A stretch of DNA of 33,672 bases from UBA525 sp964589765. GTDB taxonomy: Archaea > Nanobdellota > Nanobdellia > Woesearchaeales > UBA525. A program made the translations under genes and the position numbers. A model generated the notes under the pieces. That model did not search any database. It was not told the origin of the DNA and saw only the letters and a program-made list of their open reading frames with translations. This document shows, piece by piece, positions 1 through 7,764 of the stretch. Within the stretch, counting starts at the first letter, position 1, and each line of letters begins with the position of its first letter. The DNA lies in contig CAZPUM010000013.1 of NCBI GenBank assembly GCA_964589765.1, forward strand, positions 1-33,672, given 5' to 3'.

Positions 1-1023
1 AGCGCCATCTATAATGTAATACTTAATGAATCCCACTTTGCTTGAAACAACAGGAAGTCCTGTTGCCATGGCCTCAAGAACCGCAAGAGAGGTTGTCTCG
101 GTAAAACTTGGCTGAACATAAACGTCCATTGTACGGAGCCACTCTTCAGGATTGTCTTTTGTTCCGGTAACTGTGACATCTTTCATTCTTTTTATTTTAT
201 CTCTCAACTCAGGAACGCCGTCACCAACAATCAAAAGATGTTTATTGTCTATTTTCAGTCTTTTGAATCCTCTTATGAGTGTCAGAAGATTTTTTTCGTG
301 CGCAATTCTTCCATGATACCCAACAATAAACTTATCAGTTGGCAAACCTAACTTTTCTCTAGTGCTTTTTTGGTCTTTAACTGGCCTGAATTTGTTGACA
401 TTAACTCCAAGGTGCGCAATTCTTTTTTGCGTCTTGATTCTCTGCCAGGAGAACATCTCTGCGATATTTTCAGAAGGAAGAATCAGCAAAGAACACATAT
501 TGTAAAATATTTTGACTATTGTTTTGCTTAACATGATTAACGGCGCTCTTAGATGGGGGTTTGCCAATGCTTTCGGTACGAGCTCCCATTCAATACTGTG
601 TATGTAACTTGCTACAGGTCTTTTTCCGAATTTACATGCAAGAATACTACTGACCCCTATCGGGCCTAGTCCTTGATTGAAAACAAGGTCTGTGTTTCTT
701 AGCAATTTTCTGATGTCGCGATACGCAAAACGTGCAGGGGTGTAATCTCCGTAAGAGTTTTTACTCAGAGGAATGCGGACAATCTCCACTCCAGGCATGT
801 TTGCCTCTCCGTAATCAGGAGCAACAACCGTTATGTCATACCTGTCTTTCAATCTCGGGATTACCTCTGCTAGGAATCTGCTGATTCCGTCCCATCTTGG
901 CAAAAAATTATCTGTAGTAATGAGAAGTTGTCTTTTTTCATCATTTGTCTTTTTCTTAGGGGTATAATCAATCCACTCAATGTTTTCCTCAGTTTCTGGG
1001 TCGATTAAGACTTTCTTATTCAT
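1..1023 (-). CDS. Glycosyltransferase family 4 (GT-B), 3' end cut by window edge
   Basis: This is the first 341 codons of a GT4 retaining glycosyltransferase, which would transfer a sugar from a nucleotide-sugar to an acceptor lipid or glycan at the cytoplasmic face of the membrane. I translated it by hand from ATG at 1023 and found no stop. The N-terminal Rossmann half reads ITTDNFLPRWDGISRF, with the usual donor/acceptor glycine region. The second half has GYHGRIAHEKN, then VTGTKDNPEEWLRTMDVYVQPS, then the EX7E motif in FTETTSLAVLEAMATGLPVV. The start codon overlaps the upstream deacetylase stop by one base (TAATG), so the two are translationally coupled. The pairing with a PIG-L deacetylase suggests glycolipid or surface-glycan synthesis. 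Acceptor and donor cannot be told from sequence. Confidence 0.9.
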   Translation of the reverse strand, partial: MNKKVLIDPETEENIEWIDYTPKKKTNDEKRQLLITTDNFLPRWDGISRFLAEVIPRLKDRYDITVVAPDYGEANMPGVEIVRIPLSKNSYGDYTPARFAYRDIRKLLRNTDLVFNQGLGPIGVSSILACKFGKRPVASYIHSIEWELVPKALANPHLRAPLIMLSKTIVKIFYNMCSLLILPSENIAEMFSWQRIKTQKRIAHLGVNVNKFRPVKDQKSTREKLGLPTDKFIVGYHGRIAHEKNLLTLIRGFKRLKIDNKHLLIVGDGVPELRDKIKRMKDVTVTGTKDNPEEWLRTMDVYVQPSFTETTSLAVLEAMATGLPVVSSKVGFIKYYIIDGA

Positions 1024-1673
1024 TATTTCACCTTGTAAAAAACCTCTGCGTATCGGGTTCTGTTTCTGAGGCCCCAGTATAAGGCTTTAGCGTAAACTGA
1101 CCACAGTAAAAGCACTAAAGAGTTTATTTGGCTTCTAAACGCTTCGATGGCTTTTATTTTTTTGTGAAAGGTCTTTGTGATATCCACCATTAGCATGGGT
1201 GTTCTTCTTTTTTTTAGATTGGCTGGATTCCAAATCTCAAATGAGAACACCTCGAACTTTGTCTTTGATTTGCTGTGAAGTTCTAATGCGATTTTCAAAA
1301 CCGCTCTGTGGTCGGGGTGAGGGTCATCAACTGCGTGTGTCATTATTGTATCAGGTTTGAATTCGTTTATGATTTTTTCCAGGTTTACGAACAGGTTTTT
1401 TTCTTTAGCATCTTCGTAAAATTTTCCCTCTTTCAGGCCTAGAAAAATCACTCCGCTTCCGCCAAGAATCTTGTCTGCTTTCTGGCTTTCTGCTATTCTT
1501 ATGGGAACAACCTCTGCAGGTTTGAGGTGGGGCAAGCTCAACTCTCCAAAGCTACAGATTATTGTCAGGATTTTCCCTCCTTCTGATGCAACTTTAGACA
1601 TAAAACCCCCTGCTCCGAAAGCCTGGTCATCCGAGTGGGCGCAAAATATGAGCACTCGCCTTTCATCAGTCAT
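1023..1673 (-). CDS. PIG-L/LmbE family zinc deacetylase
   Basis: The 216-residue product matches the PIG-L/LmbE fold, zinc enzymes that remove N-acetyl groups from GlcNAc-type sugars. The N-terminal metal motif is AHSDDQAFGAGG (residues 12-23), a variant of the usual AHPDDE, with Ser for Pro and Gln for the last acid. The second motif, DDPHPDHRAV (about residues 116-125), supplies the further metal histidine. Length is typical. An A/T box at 1696-1703 lies 26 bases before the ATG, so the mRNA is probably leaderless. The gene is first in a two-gene unit with the glycosyltransferase. The D-to-Q change in the first motif leaves the exact reaction (deacetylase versus other amidase) open. Confidence 0.88.
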   Translation of the reverse strand: MTDERRVLIFCAHSDDQAFGAGGFMSKVASEGGKILTIICSFGELSLPHLKPAEVVPIRIAESQKADKILGGSGVIFLGLKEGKFYEDAKEKNLFVNLEKIINEFKPDTIMTHAVDDPHPDHRAVLKIALELHSKSKTKFEVFSFEIWNPANLKKRRTPMLMVDITKTFHKKIKAIEAFRSQINSLVLLLWSVYAKALYWGLRNRTRYAEVFYKVK

Positions 1674-1695
1674 GGCATAGAAGCGTCACACCGAC

Positions 1696-1703
1696 TTTAA
1701 AAG
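1696..1703 (-). promoter_or_regulatory. TATA box for the deacetylase/glycosyltransferase unit
   Basis: CTTTTAAA on the minus strand, centred 26 bases upstream of the ATG at 1673. This spacing places transcription start at or next to the start codon. Confidence 0.6.
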
Positions 1704-1708
1704 AATAC

Positions 1709-2365
1709 CTAGTATTTGTGTTCTGTTAGGTAAGAAACAAGCGTCTCAGGTGTCTCTGCCAAGAATTCGGTTGGAACCCTTCTAGTCTCAAGTTCTTCGG
1801 CAAGTCTTATAGGATGAGTCAGCCCAAATCCCGCTGCGACAAATCGGTTGCCTGCTTCTTTGGCTGCTCTGCCGTCATCAACAGTGTCTCCAATTAGTAC
1901 GACTTCCTGGGGTTTTAAACCAAGCCAGTTTAATTGGCGCTGAATCAGGTCAACCTTGTTGATGGGGGTTCCAGAATAATACCCGGAAATCAATTTGAAC
2001 TCTTTGGTGAGACCGTGCTTTTCAACATGTGCCTTGGTAAATTCCTCATAGTTTCCTGTAACTATGCTGTGAGTGAATGTGTTGCTTCTGACAAACTCAG
2101 GGATTCCCTGAAAAAAGTCTAAATCAGCTCCCTTGGTTCTGTCCTTGAAAATCTGGTGGGCGATAGGCCATTTATCTTCAGGAAGGCCCATAATCTTGTA
2201 GTTATCAAACCAGTTAACTCTGTTCCAAAGACGGAAAACATCATAGCTTACAAACAGGTCATCGCGGGGTGCGTCCAGTAATTTGTTGAACTCCCTGTAT
2301 GTTTCGAAAACTAGAGTTCCAGAATCAACGAGACATCCATCTCTGTCCCAAATAATATGAGTCAT
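1709..2365 (-). CDS. HAD-superfamily phosphatase (phosphoglycolate-phosphatase-like)
   Basis: HAD hydrolases dephosphorylate small metabolites through an aspartyl-phosphate. Motif I is DRDGCLVDS (residues 7-15), with nucleophile Asp7 and acid Asp9. Motif II is SIVTGN, motif III probably the Lys in INKVDLIQRQL, and motif IV GDTVDDGRAAKEAG. A cap domain lies between motifs I and II, as in Gph-type enzymes. I chose ATG 2365 over an in-frame GTG at 2371 because the latter lies inside the tRNA-Gly 3' end. Only one base separates the tRNA discriminator base from this ATG, and no separate promoter fits, so the mRNA is probably freed by tRNA 3' processing. The substrate is unknown. Confidence 0.88.
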   Translation of the reverse strand: MTHIIWDRDGCLVDSGTLVFETYREFNKLLDAPRDDLFVSYDVFRLWNRVNWFDNYKIMGLPEDKWPIAHQIFKDRTKGADLDFFQGIPEFVRSNTFTHSIVTGNYEEFTKAHVEKHGLTKEFKLISGYYSGTPINKVDLIQRQLNWLGLKPQEVVLIGDTVDDGRAAKEAGNRFVAAGFGLTHPIRLAEELETRRVPTEFLAETPETLVSYLTEHKY

Positions 2366-2366
2366 A

Positions 2367-2437
2367 TGCACCGGACGGGATTCGAACCCGTACGGACGGC
2401 TTGGAAGGCCGCAATGCTACCATTACATCACCGGTGC
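2367..2437 (-). tRNA. tRNA-Gly (anticodon UCC)
   Basis: A 71-base cloverleaf. The acceptor stem GCACCGG pairs with CCGGTGC, followed by discriminator A at 2367. The anticodon loop carries TCC (complement of 2403-2405), and the T arm has GGTTCGAATCC. CCA is not encoded. A TATA-like box at 2461-2470 lies 28 bases upstream. The HAD phosphatase start codon begins one base after the tRNA, so the two share a transcript. Confidence 0.95.
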
Positions 2438-2460
2438 GTAAAACTTTGGAGCCCCCGTCC

Positions 2461-2470
2461 ATTTATAAAT
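2461..2470 (-). promoter_or_regulatory. TATA box for tRNA-Gly and the HAD gene
   Basis: ATTTATAAAT, centred 28 bases before the tRNA 5' end and beginning just after the stop codon of the Lon-like gene. It is the only good promoter in sight for the HAD gene as well. Confidence 0.7.
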
Positions 2471-2471
2471 A

Positions 2472-5030
2472 CTATTGGTGTTCGGGGCCAAAACGTATCT
2501 GCCTGTCGTATAGGCCTATCTCGTTTGTTAGTTGAGCGATTCTCTCGCGGATTATTGGTTCGTACTCTGAGCGTGGCATTCCAGAAATCAGTTCGAACCC
2601 TTCCCAAACCGTTTCATGAGGTGTAACTATGACTTGTTCATTCTCAATCGCTTCTTGTAATTCCGGAACGACCAGCATACTTCTGTACAAAGCGCGCTGG
2701 TTTCTAGGTGGAACCATAACTCGCATTTGTGGAACATCCATTCCTGCTTCTTTGTACATTTTGTTGTGGTATCTCCAAGCACCACGCGCTTTCTGAAGTA
2801 CTCCGCCGATGATTCCAACATTTCCGTCCTTGTCAAGAACTGTTCCAGTTGTGTAAGTGTTTTGACATACAGGAATATTGCCTACTTCAGACATTATTGC
2901 GTATGTGTTTGCAGCTGTTGCTGAGGGTCCGCCAGAACGTGAGTAATCGCAGTCTTTTAGTTCAACTTCAAGTCGGAATGGTCCAAAAACCTGGTTAAAC
3001 CACATGTCGCTTGTTAAAACTCCTGCGTGGAATGTTTCGTCCATAAGATTGGCTTTTTGGTCAGCAGAATGTATGTTGCCCATCCTTTTAGTTAAACTGG
3101 CTGATAAGTGGAAAGCTCCTCCCGCATCCATACATGTTGCAGCGTACAATCCGTTAACATGTCCAACTCTTTTCGCTTGAGGTCTTGGAGGACTCTGGTC
3201 TAAAGAAAATCTCATCCACATATTCTCCATCATGACATCGCGTTCTTTCTCAATCCAATCAATTACATCAGAAGGTTCCACCATGTTTTTTCCTTTTCCG
3301 GAAACCCTTGCAAGAATTGGTTTGAAGATGTTTTTACTTGTCTGCCCGATTGTCATTGGGAAAACCAGTTCTGGCTCTTCGATAAGATAGTGAAATAACA
3401 GGTTTGATGCTTCCGGAGAAAATCCTACTGGTCTGGGAAGTTTTTGCCTGGTCTCTGCAGTGCTTTGATGAAGAATGTGTGGAAAAGCATTCACAAGTTT
3501 ATCGTTGTATTCTGCCCAACTCTCAAAAAATGTTGTGCTCCACCTTCTTTCCATTCCATCGTCAAATTCGGGGTCTGTACCTTCAAACACAACTCTTCGG
3601 AAGGGGTTGTTTGTTTCGCACGCGAATAGATGGCAATAACTCTGGAACTCTACCTGGACTTTTCCGTCCATTGCGCTGACTCTTCCGTCATTAAGGAATG
3701 TGAGCATTGCTTTTCGTGTTGGAGTATCGGCCAGAACATCAGATATTCCGTCGTCAATGAAAACAACATCTGCGTATGCCAACTCGCCGAGTCCTATTTG
3801 GTGATGTAATGGGTATGAATCGTCCATTTCAGGACCTTCAAGTTCAACGAAGAGCTCAAGAGGGTCTTCAATGGTCGGTCTTCTGATAATTAATCTGTCA
3901 TCTTCGTTTCTTCTGACGACGCTTGGTTCAAGAAGAGATGCTAGATCAATCTCCTGACCTGAAGGTCTGATTTCCATGAACCTGAATCCCATGTCTTTGG
4001 GGAGCTCAGCTTTCTTGTCTTTCTCATCTTTCTTGTCTGGCTCATGAACCAGTCCGCTTATTAATCCCCAGAAACTGTCGATAAGGGGTTTCCTTTTTTT
4101 GTCGTTCTCAAAGAATCTGGCAACTCTGCCGTACCAGTCTGCGACTTCTGGTTGGGCCTCTTCCCAGGAATCCTGGTACGCCCTAAAATAGCTCACTTGT
4201 TCGTCAATTAGGTTGTTCATTCTTCCATAGAACTCTTGAAACAGTTTTTCTGAAAGTTCGGTGGCCTCAAGCAATTTTTCTGGTCCGTACCCCAGAACTT
4301 TTCTGACTGCGAAGTCCGCATCCGTTCTGTTGAAAATTTTTGATAATCTTAGGAAGACTTCGTTCATACTTTTGTTCCACTCTGAAGTTTGTTCATTTTC
4401 AGAATCTTGGTATGTCAGTCTGACTCCTTTCTTTCTTGTTGGAGGTTGAACCTCCCAGCTGAATTCGCCAACTTCATATTTTCCAGCCAAATCGATGTAA
4501 GCATCTGATAGTAAGTCGATTGCTCTATCAACAGCAACAGCCTCTCGTGCTATCTTCACTCCATCATCGCTAAGGGTTTGAAGAAGACCTTTCAACTCTC
4601 CTTCCAAAATGTTGTCGATTGTTTCTCCGTTCACATCCCCGTTCGCTCTGAACACAATGGGGGTGTAGTAATCGTCAGGGTTCCAGAGTGCGTAAATGTC
4701 TCCTCGGGGGTTGTTCTTTAACGATTCGTAATATGCTGTAACTTGTGGAGCGTACTCTCCGGTAATTTCTTCCCCTTTGTCAAGTTTCTTTAAAGCCTCG
4801 ATTAGAGCATCAACAGTCATACTCTTCCCGACTCCTGCATCGCCCCAATTTAAACGTCCTCGAATGTCTAAGCCGAGTGAGTCAACAAAATGCCTTAATG
4901 CGTATTCCTGATTGAGAATCCTGCCGAAGACATCTTTTGATGGTGTTGATTCGGCAATGGCTCTAAACTTTTCAGTGTAATCTTCTATGCCGAATCTGTC
5001 CAGAGTCTCTGCAACCAACCCTTGTACCAT
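2472..5030 (-). CDS. Lon-like AAA+ protease (S16) with a very large AAA insertion
   Basis: The 852-residue product has an AAA+ unfoldase followed by a Lon (S16) protease domain and would degrade proteins using ATP. Walker A is GDAGVGKS (63-70), Walker B ADVVFIDD (420-427), sensor 1 is around CETNN (471-475), and the arginine finger may be in GMERRW. Protease residues are visible: Ser703 in GGPSAT and Lys747 in IGGVLQKA. Their 44-residue spacing is close to the 43 of E. coli Lon. Some 350 residues separate Walker A from Walker B. In archaeal LonB that gap holds membrane helices, but here it is charged and helical with no convincing membrane span, so the enzyme looks soluble. The second Walker B acid is Asp, not Glu. 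The mRNA is probably leaderless (box at 5053-5059). It may be a separate Lon subfamily. Confidence 0.8.
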   Translation of the reverse strand: MVQGLVAETLDRFGIEDYTEKFRAIAESTPSKDVFGRILNQEYALRHFVDSLGLDIRGRLNWGDAGVGKSMTVDALIEALKKLDKGEEITGEYAPQVTAYYESLKNNPRGDIYALWNPDDYYTPIVFRANGDVNGETIDNILEGELKGLLQTLSDDGVKIAREAVAVDRAIDLLSDAYIDLAGKYEVGEFSWEVQPPTRKKGVRLTYQDSENEQTSEWNKSMNEVFLRLSKIFNRTDADFAVRKVLGYGPEKLLEATELSEKLFQEFYGRMNNLIDEQVSYFRAYQDSWEEAQPEVADWYGRVARFFENDKKRKPLIDSFWGLISGLVHEPDKKDEKDKKAELPKDMGFRFMEIRPSGQEIDLASLLEPSVVRRNEDDRLIIRRPTIEDPLELFVELEGPEMDDSYPLHHQIGLGELAYADVVFIDDGISDVLADTPTRKAMLTFLNDGRVSAMDGKVQVEFQSYCHLFACETNNPFRRVVFEGTDPEFDDGMERRWSTTFFESWAEYNDKLVNAFPHILHQSTAETRQKLPRPVGFSPEASNLLFHYLIEEPELVFPMTIGQTSKNIFKPILARVSGKGKNMVEPSDVIDWIEKERDVMMENMWMRFSLDQSPPRPQAKRVGHVNGLYAATCMDAGGAFHLSASLTKRMGNIHSADQKANLMDETFHAGVLTSDMWFNQVFGPFRLEVELKDCDYSRSGGPSATAANTYAIMSEVGNIPVCQNTYTTGTVLDKDGNVGIIGGVLQKARGAWRYHNKMYKEAGMDVPQMRVMVPPRNQRALYRSMLVVPELQEAIENEQVIVTPHETVWEGFELISGMPRSEYEPIIRERIAQLTNEIGLYDRQIRFGPEHQ

Positions 5031-5052
5031 TGTGGAGTGAATAAATAACCCC

Positions 5053-5059
5053 TATAAAA
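5053..5059 (-). promoter_or_regulatory. TATA box for the Lon-like protease
   Basis: TTTTATA on the minus strand, centred 26 bases before ATG 5030. It is divergent from the srp54 promoter about 75 bases away. Confidence 0.6.
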
Positions 5060-5126
5060 TAGTGTGTGCTCAGAATTTTGAGTTTTTATTAATTTCTAGA
5101 AGAATTTGTCAGATACTCGATAACAA

Positions 5127-5133
5127 TTATAAA
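5127..5133 (+). promoter_or_regulatory. TATA box for srp54
   Basis: TTATAAA, centred 26 bases before ATG 5156, consistent with a leaderless mRNA. Confidence 0.65.
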
Positions 5134-5155
5134 TGACTGCCCGTCCTCGATACTT

Positions 5156-6526
5156 ATGGTGCTTGACAAACTGTCTGACAGCCTGAAGAAAACTCTTCAA
5201 AAGATTGCGGGAGCTACCTTCGTGGATGAGAAACTCATCAATGAGGTGGTTAAGGATATTCAGAGGGCTCTTCTTCAAGCGGATGTTAATGTCAAGCTTG
5301 TCTTTGAGGTTGCCAAAGGAATCAAGGAACGTGCACTGAAAGAGAAACCCCCCAAGGGAATCACTGTTAGGGAACACGTTGTTAACATTGTCTATGAAGA
5401 GATGGTTAAATTTATTGGTGGTGAGAGTGCGGGTATTGAGCTGACAAAAAAGCCGACTGTGATTATGCTTGTTGGTCTGTTTGGTAACGGAAAGACAACC
5501 ACTGCAGGCAAACTCGGCAAGTACTATTCCAAGCGTGGAAAGAAAGTTCTTCTTGTTCAGACCGACACTTGGCGTCCTGCCGCTTATGACCAGCTGGAAC
5601 AGCTGGCTGAGAAGACGGGTGTTGAGTTCCGCGGTACTAAGGGTGCAAAGCACCCGACGGACATCGTAAACAAGTACAAATCGGAGTTCAAGGATTACGA
5701 TGTGGTTATAGTTGATACCGCGGGAAGGGATGCTCTCTCTGACGAGCTTGTCGAGGAGTTGATTGCGATTAACAAATCGGTCAATGCCGATGAAACACTT
5801 CTTGTGATGAACGCTGATGTTGGTCAGTCTGCTCAAAAGCAGGCGGAGACGTTCCACGAACATGCCAACGTCACAGGTGTTGTTATCACAAAGCTTGACG
5901 GAACAGCTAAGGGTGGCGGGGCATTAACCGCCTGTTCTGTAACTGGGGCTCCCGTTAAGTTCATCGGTGTCGGTGAAAAAATTGACGATATTGAGGAATT
6001 CAAACCTAAGGGGTTCGTTGGAAGAATGCTTGGCATGGGTGATTTGGAATCGCTACTTGAGAAGGCGCAGGAGGCCTTCCAAAACCAGGATGTTGAAGCG
6101 ATGGGCGAACGTATGATGTCTGGTGAGTTCAACCTTAACGACCTTTATGACCAGATGCAGTCGATGAAGAAAATGGGTTCTCTTAAGAAAATCATGACTA
6201 TGGTTCCTGGTCTTTCTGGTGCGAATATTCCTAAAGATATGCTTGATGTTCAGGAAGGCAAGCTGGAGAAGTGGAAGTTCATTATGGATTCTATGACTAA
6301 GAAGGAGAAGCTTGAGCCTGAGCAGACTTTGAACCCGTCTAGAATTGAGAGGATTTCTACGGGTAGTGGTCAACCTGAAAGTGAAATACGTTCTCTTATC
6401 AAACAGTACAAACAGTCCAAGAAGATGGTCAAGCTGATGAAGGGCATGTCTGGTAATGAAAAAGATATGCAGAAGATGATGTCCAAGATGCAGAAAAAGA
6501 TGGGCAAAAAGATGCGTCTTCGCTAA
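5156..6526 (+). CDS. srp54: Signal recognition particle GTPase SRP54
   Basis: SRP54 binds signal peptides on the ribosome and delivers the complex to the FtsY receptor at the membrane. The 456-residue protein has the N helical bundle (about 1-90), the G domain, and a Met-rich M domain (about 295-456). G-domain motifs are GLFGNGKTTT (107-116; the family usually has GLQGSGKTT), QTDTWRPAAYDQL, VDTAGRD and TKLDGTAKGGGAL. The M domain has the typical GSGQPESEIRSLIKQYKQ and ends in a Met/Lys-rich tail ideal for signal-peptide and SRP RNA binding. The start at 5156 fits a TATA box 26 bases upstream. An open frame of 255 codons on the opposite strand is only its shadow. Confidence 0.97.
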   Translation: MVLDKLSDSLKKTLQKIAGATFVDEKLINEVVKDIQRALLQADVNVKLVFEVAKGIKERALKEKPPKGITVREHVVNIVYEEMVKFIGGESAGIELTKKPTVIMLVGLFGNGKTTTAGKLGKYYSKRGKKVLLVQTDTWRPAAYDQLEQLAEKTGVEFRGTKGAKHPTDIVNKYKSEFKDYDVVIVDTAGRDALSDELVEELIAINKSVNADETLLVMNADVGQSAQKQAETFHEHANVTGVVITKLDGTAKGGGALTACSVTGAPVKFIGVGEKIDDIEEFKPKGFVGRMLGMGDLESLLEKAQEAFQNQDVEAMGERMMSGEFNLNDLYDQMQSMKKMGSLKKIMTMVPGLSGANIPKDMLDVQEGKLEKWKFIMDSMTKKEKLEPEQTLNPSRIERISTGSGQPESEIRSLIKQYKQSKKMVKLMKGMSGNEKDMQKMMSKMQKKMGKKMRLR

Positions 6527-6540
6527 GTTATAGTAAAAAG

Positions 6541-6616
6541 AGGCGGGGAGAGAAGGGTGGTGGTGAGGTGGTGGTAGAAGAATAATGTTCTTCTGGAAAA
6601 TTTCTCCCCCCGACCT
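6541..6616 (+). other. G-rich structured element after srp54
   Basis: Fifteen bases after the srp54 stop lies a region that folds on itself. AGGC (6541-6544) and GGGGAGA (6545-6551) pair with TCTCCCC (6603-6609) and GACCT (6612-6616; one bulged base). Inside sits a perfect 7-bp hairpin, AGAAGAA/TTCTTCT (6576-6582, 6588-6594), with loop TAATG. Between them (6555-6575) are six GG runs that could form a two-tier G-quadruplex. There is no T run, so it is not a standard terminator. It could be a small RNA, an mRNA 3' end or a DNA structure; which one is unknown. Confidence 0.5.
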
Positions 6617-6623
6617 GTAACTC

Positions 6624-6674
6624 CTGAACAGTAGTTCTAATATTTAAAGTTTTCGTTTTGAAACCACTGTTCAG
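6624..6674. promoter_or_regulatory. Paired operator-like inverted repeat flanking a promoter
   Basis: CTGAACAGT (6624-6632) and its exact complement ACTGTTCAG (6666-6674) are 42 bases apart, four helical turns, and flank the A/T box TATTTAAAG (6641-6649). The right half continues as the small palindrome ACTG-TT-CAGT, and the left is a near match. This suggests a dimeric repressor site, perhaps with looping, controlling the gene downstream. Confidence 0.5.
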
Positions 6675-6691
6675 TGAGAACATTCGAAGGG

Positions 6692-6699
6692 TTTATAAA
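6692..6699 (+). promoter_or_regulatory. TATA box for the unknown gene at 6722
   Basis: TTTATAAA, centred 26.5 bases before ATG 6722. A second box, TATTTAAAG at 6641-6649, stands 29 bases before an in-frame GTG at 6674, so two promoters with two starts are possible. Confidence 0.5.
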
Positions 6700-6721
6700 T
6701 AAATGGTGTTTTGTTGACGAC

Positions 6722-7459
6722 ATGTGGAGTTACAATTTGCTCGATACCTCAGGCAAGTACCAGGAACAGTTCAACAACTGGCTAGTAGCTAAAGCTGTGA
6801 TAGAAGAGTTTCCAGGTGATGAAGGACCTGCAAGAATACACGGGGCTACCCCCTTTCCTTTCCAAATTGACATAGATGATATCGTGGAAAAACATCTGAA
6901 AGAAGGAACGCCCGATAGATTTGATGTATGGGGGGTTACAGGTCATGGTTGGTGTGATTCTGACTTTTTTTGTACTCCAGATAGAGGTGCTGGAACAAAA
7001 CATTTCATTGACGGTACAATGGGGTTCGGAATCTCTTTGAAAGGAGAATACAGACTTCTTGCAGTTTCAAGTGTGGCCTTGCCATTTGGTTGGCAAAGCT
7101 TTGATACCCCTCCAGGCCCTTCAATAGTGCAGGTTCAATCTCTCAAAATTGGAGATTATAAGGGTGGCCGTTTTCTTGATGAAGAGGAGGGCAGGGTTCT
7201 ATCAAAATACTGCTGGGAAAAACTGATGGCAGGAGTTGTGGAACGATGGGCGGAGACTGAAACAGTTTTTGGCGCCACATATTTTAGGCCTGCACAGTAT
7301 AGCACATGGTTTGACCCGTGCCCCTCTAAAGATGAGGATGTTGCTCGAAACAAAAGAATGCTGATTAGAATAAACGGCACAGCAAAAAAGATGGGCTACA
7401 AGAAAGTCTCTACAGGAATGAACAATGAATACATATTCGTGAAGAGACTTCGGACATAA
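6722..7459 (+). CDS. Unknown protein, 245 residues
   Basis: I do not recognise this family. From ATG 6722 the protein is soluble, with no signal peptide or membrane span. It is rich in aromatic residues, with notable stretches VWGVTGHGWCDSDFFCTPD and FGATYFRPAQYSTWFDPCPS, and a C-terminal half resembling an alpha/beta domain. Several Cys, His and Asp residues could bind metal, but no known motif is complete. The start is uncertain: GTG 6674 would add 16 residues and has its own A/T box, but the stronger box (6692-6699) favours ATG 6722. It is preceded by an operator-like inverted repeat, so expression is probably regulated, and is followed by tRNA-Leu. Confidence 0.75.
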   Translation: MWSYNLLDTSGKYQEQFNNWLVAKAVIEEFPGDEGPARIHGATPFPFQIDIDDIVEKHLKEGTPDRFDVWGVTGHGWCDSDFFCTPDRGAGTKHFIDGTMGFGISLKGEYRLLAVSSVALPFGWQSFDTPPGPSIVQVQSLKIGDYKGGRFLDEEEGRVLSKYCWEKLMAGVVERWAETETVFGATYFRPAQYSTWFDPCPSKDEDVARNKRMLIRINGTAKKMGYKKVSTGMNNEYIFVKRLRT

Positions 7460-7495
7460 TTTTTTAAACCCGTTATTGGTTCTTCCCGTCACGAC

Positions 7496-7578
7496 GTGGG
7501 ATTGCCGGAGTGGTCAAACGGGCACGGTTCAGGGCCGTGTGGCTCTTGCCTACGCAGGTTCGAACCCTGCATCCCACA
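7496..7578 (+). tRNA. tRNA-Leu (anticodon CAG)
   Basis: An 83-base type II tRNA with a long variable arm. The acceptor stem GTGGGAT pairs with ATCCCAC, with discriminator A at 7578. The anticodon stem CACGG/CCGTG holds CAG at 7530-7532, and the T arm has GGTTCGAACCC. CCA is not encoded. An A/T box (TTTTTAAA, 7461-7468) lies about 31 bases upstream. Confidence 0.95.
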
Positions 7579-7589
7579 TTCAAAATATT

Positions 7590-7705
7590 ATTGGATGCCC
7601 TGAGTCAGTTCTGACAACTGAGTGCTTCAGGACCTCGAGCCCTCGGTGTTTTATTACGGCGCTCATCCAGTATCTGCACATTCGCTTGATTCATGAGCGT
7701 CTAGG
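7590..7705 (+). ncRNA. Possible small structured RNA in the tRNA-Leu/DUF4349 gap
   Basis: This 186-base gap between convergent units has no plausible gene. It does hold a two-tier hairpin: CCTGA/TCAGG (7599-7603, 7627-7631) closing TCAGTT/AACTGA (7605-7610, 7616-7621). A separate 7-bp inverted repeat, CGCTCAT/ATGAGCG, lies at 7660-7666 and 7693-7699. GGATG (7593-7597) could pair instead with CATCC near 7665. No known RNA family is recognisable; C/D and H/ACA boxes do not fit. The strand is assumed, and the hairpins may only end transcripts. Confidence 0.3.
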
Positions 7706-7764
7706 TCTTGATTAGAAATGTTGTGTGAGTTTAGGTGTGTGGAAAATAAAAATGAAAAAAAGAA

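Noticed and set aside
2366..2371. GTG start at 2371 for the HAD phosphatase
   Set aside because: It would place the start inside the tRNA-Gly acceptor stem; ATG 2365 gives a normal HAD N terminus.
5096..5863. 255-codon open frame on the minus strand opposite srp54
   Set aside because: It lies wholly over the conserved srp54 gene and its promoter, has no family features and no promoter of its own; it is a codon-bias shadow.
7590..7705. C/D or H/ACA guide RNA
   Set aside because: CTGA sequences occur, but no RTGATGA C box is correctly placed, and no ACA lies three bases after a closing stem.
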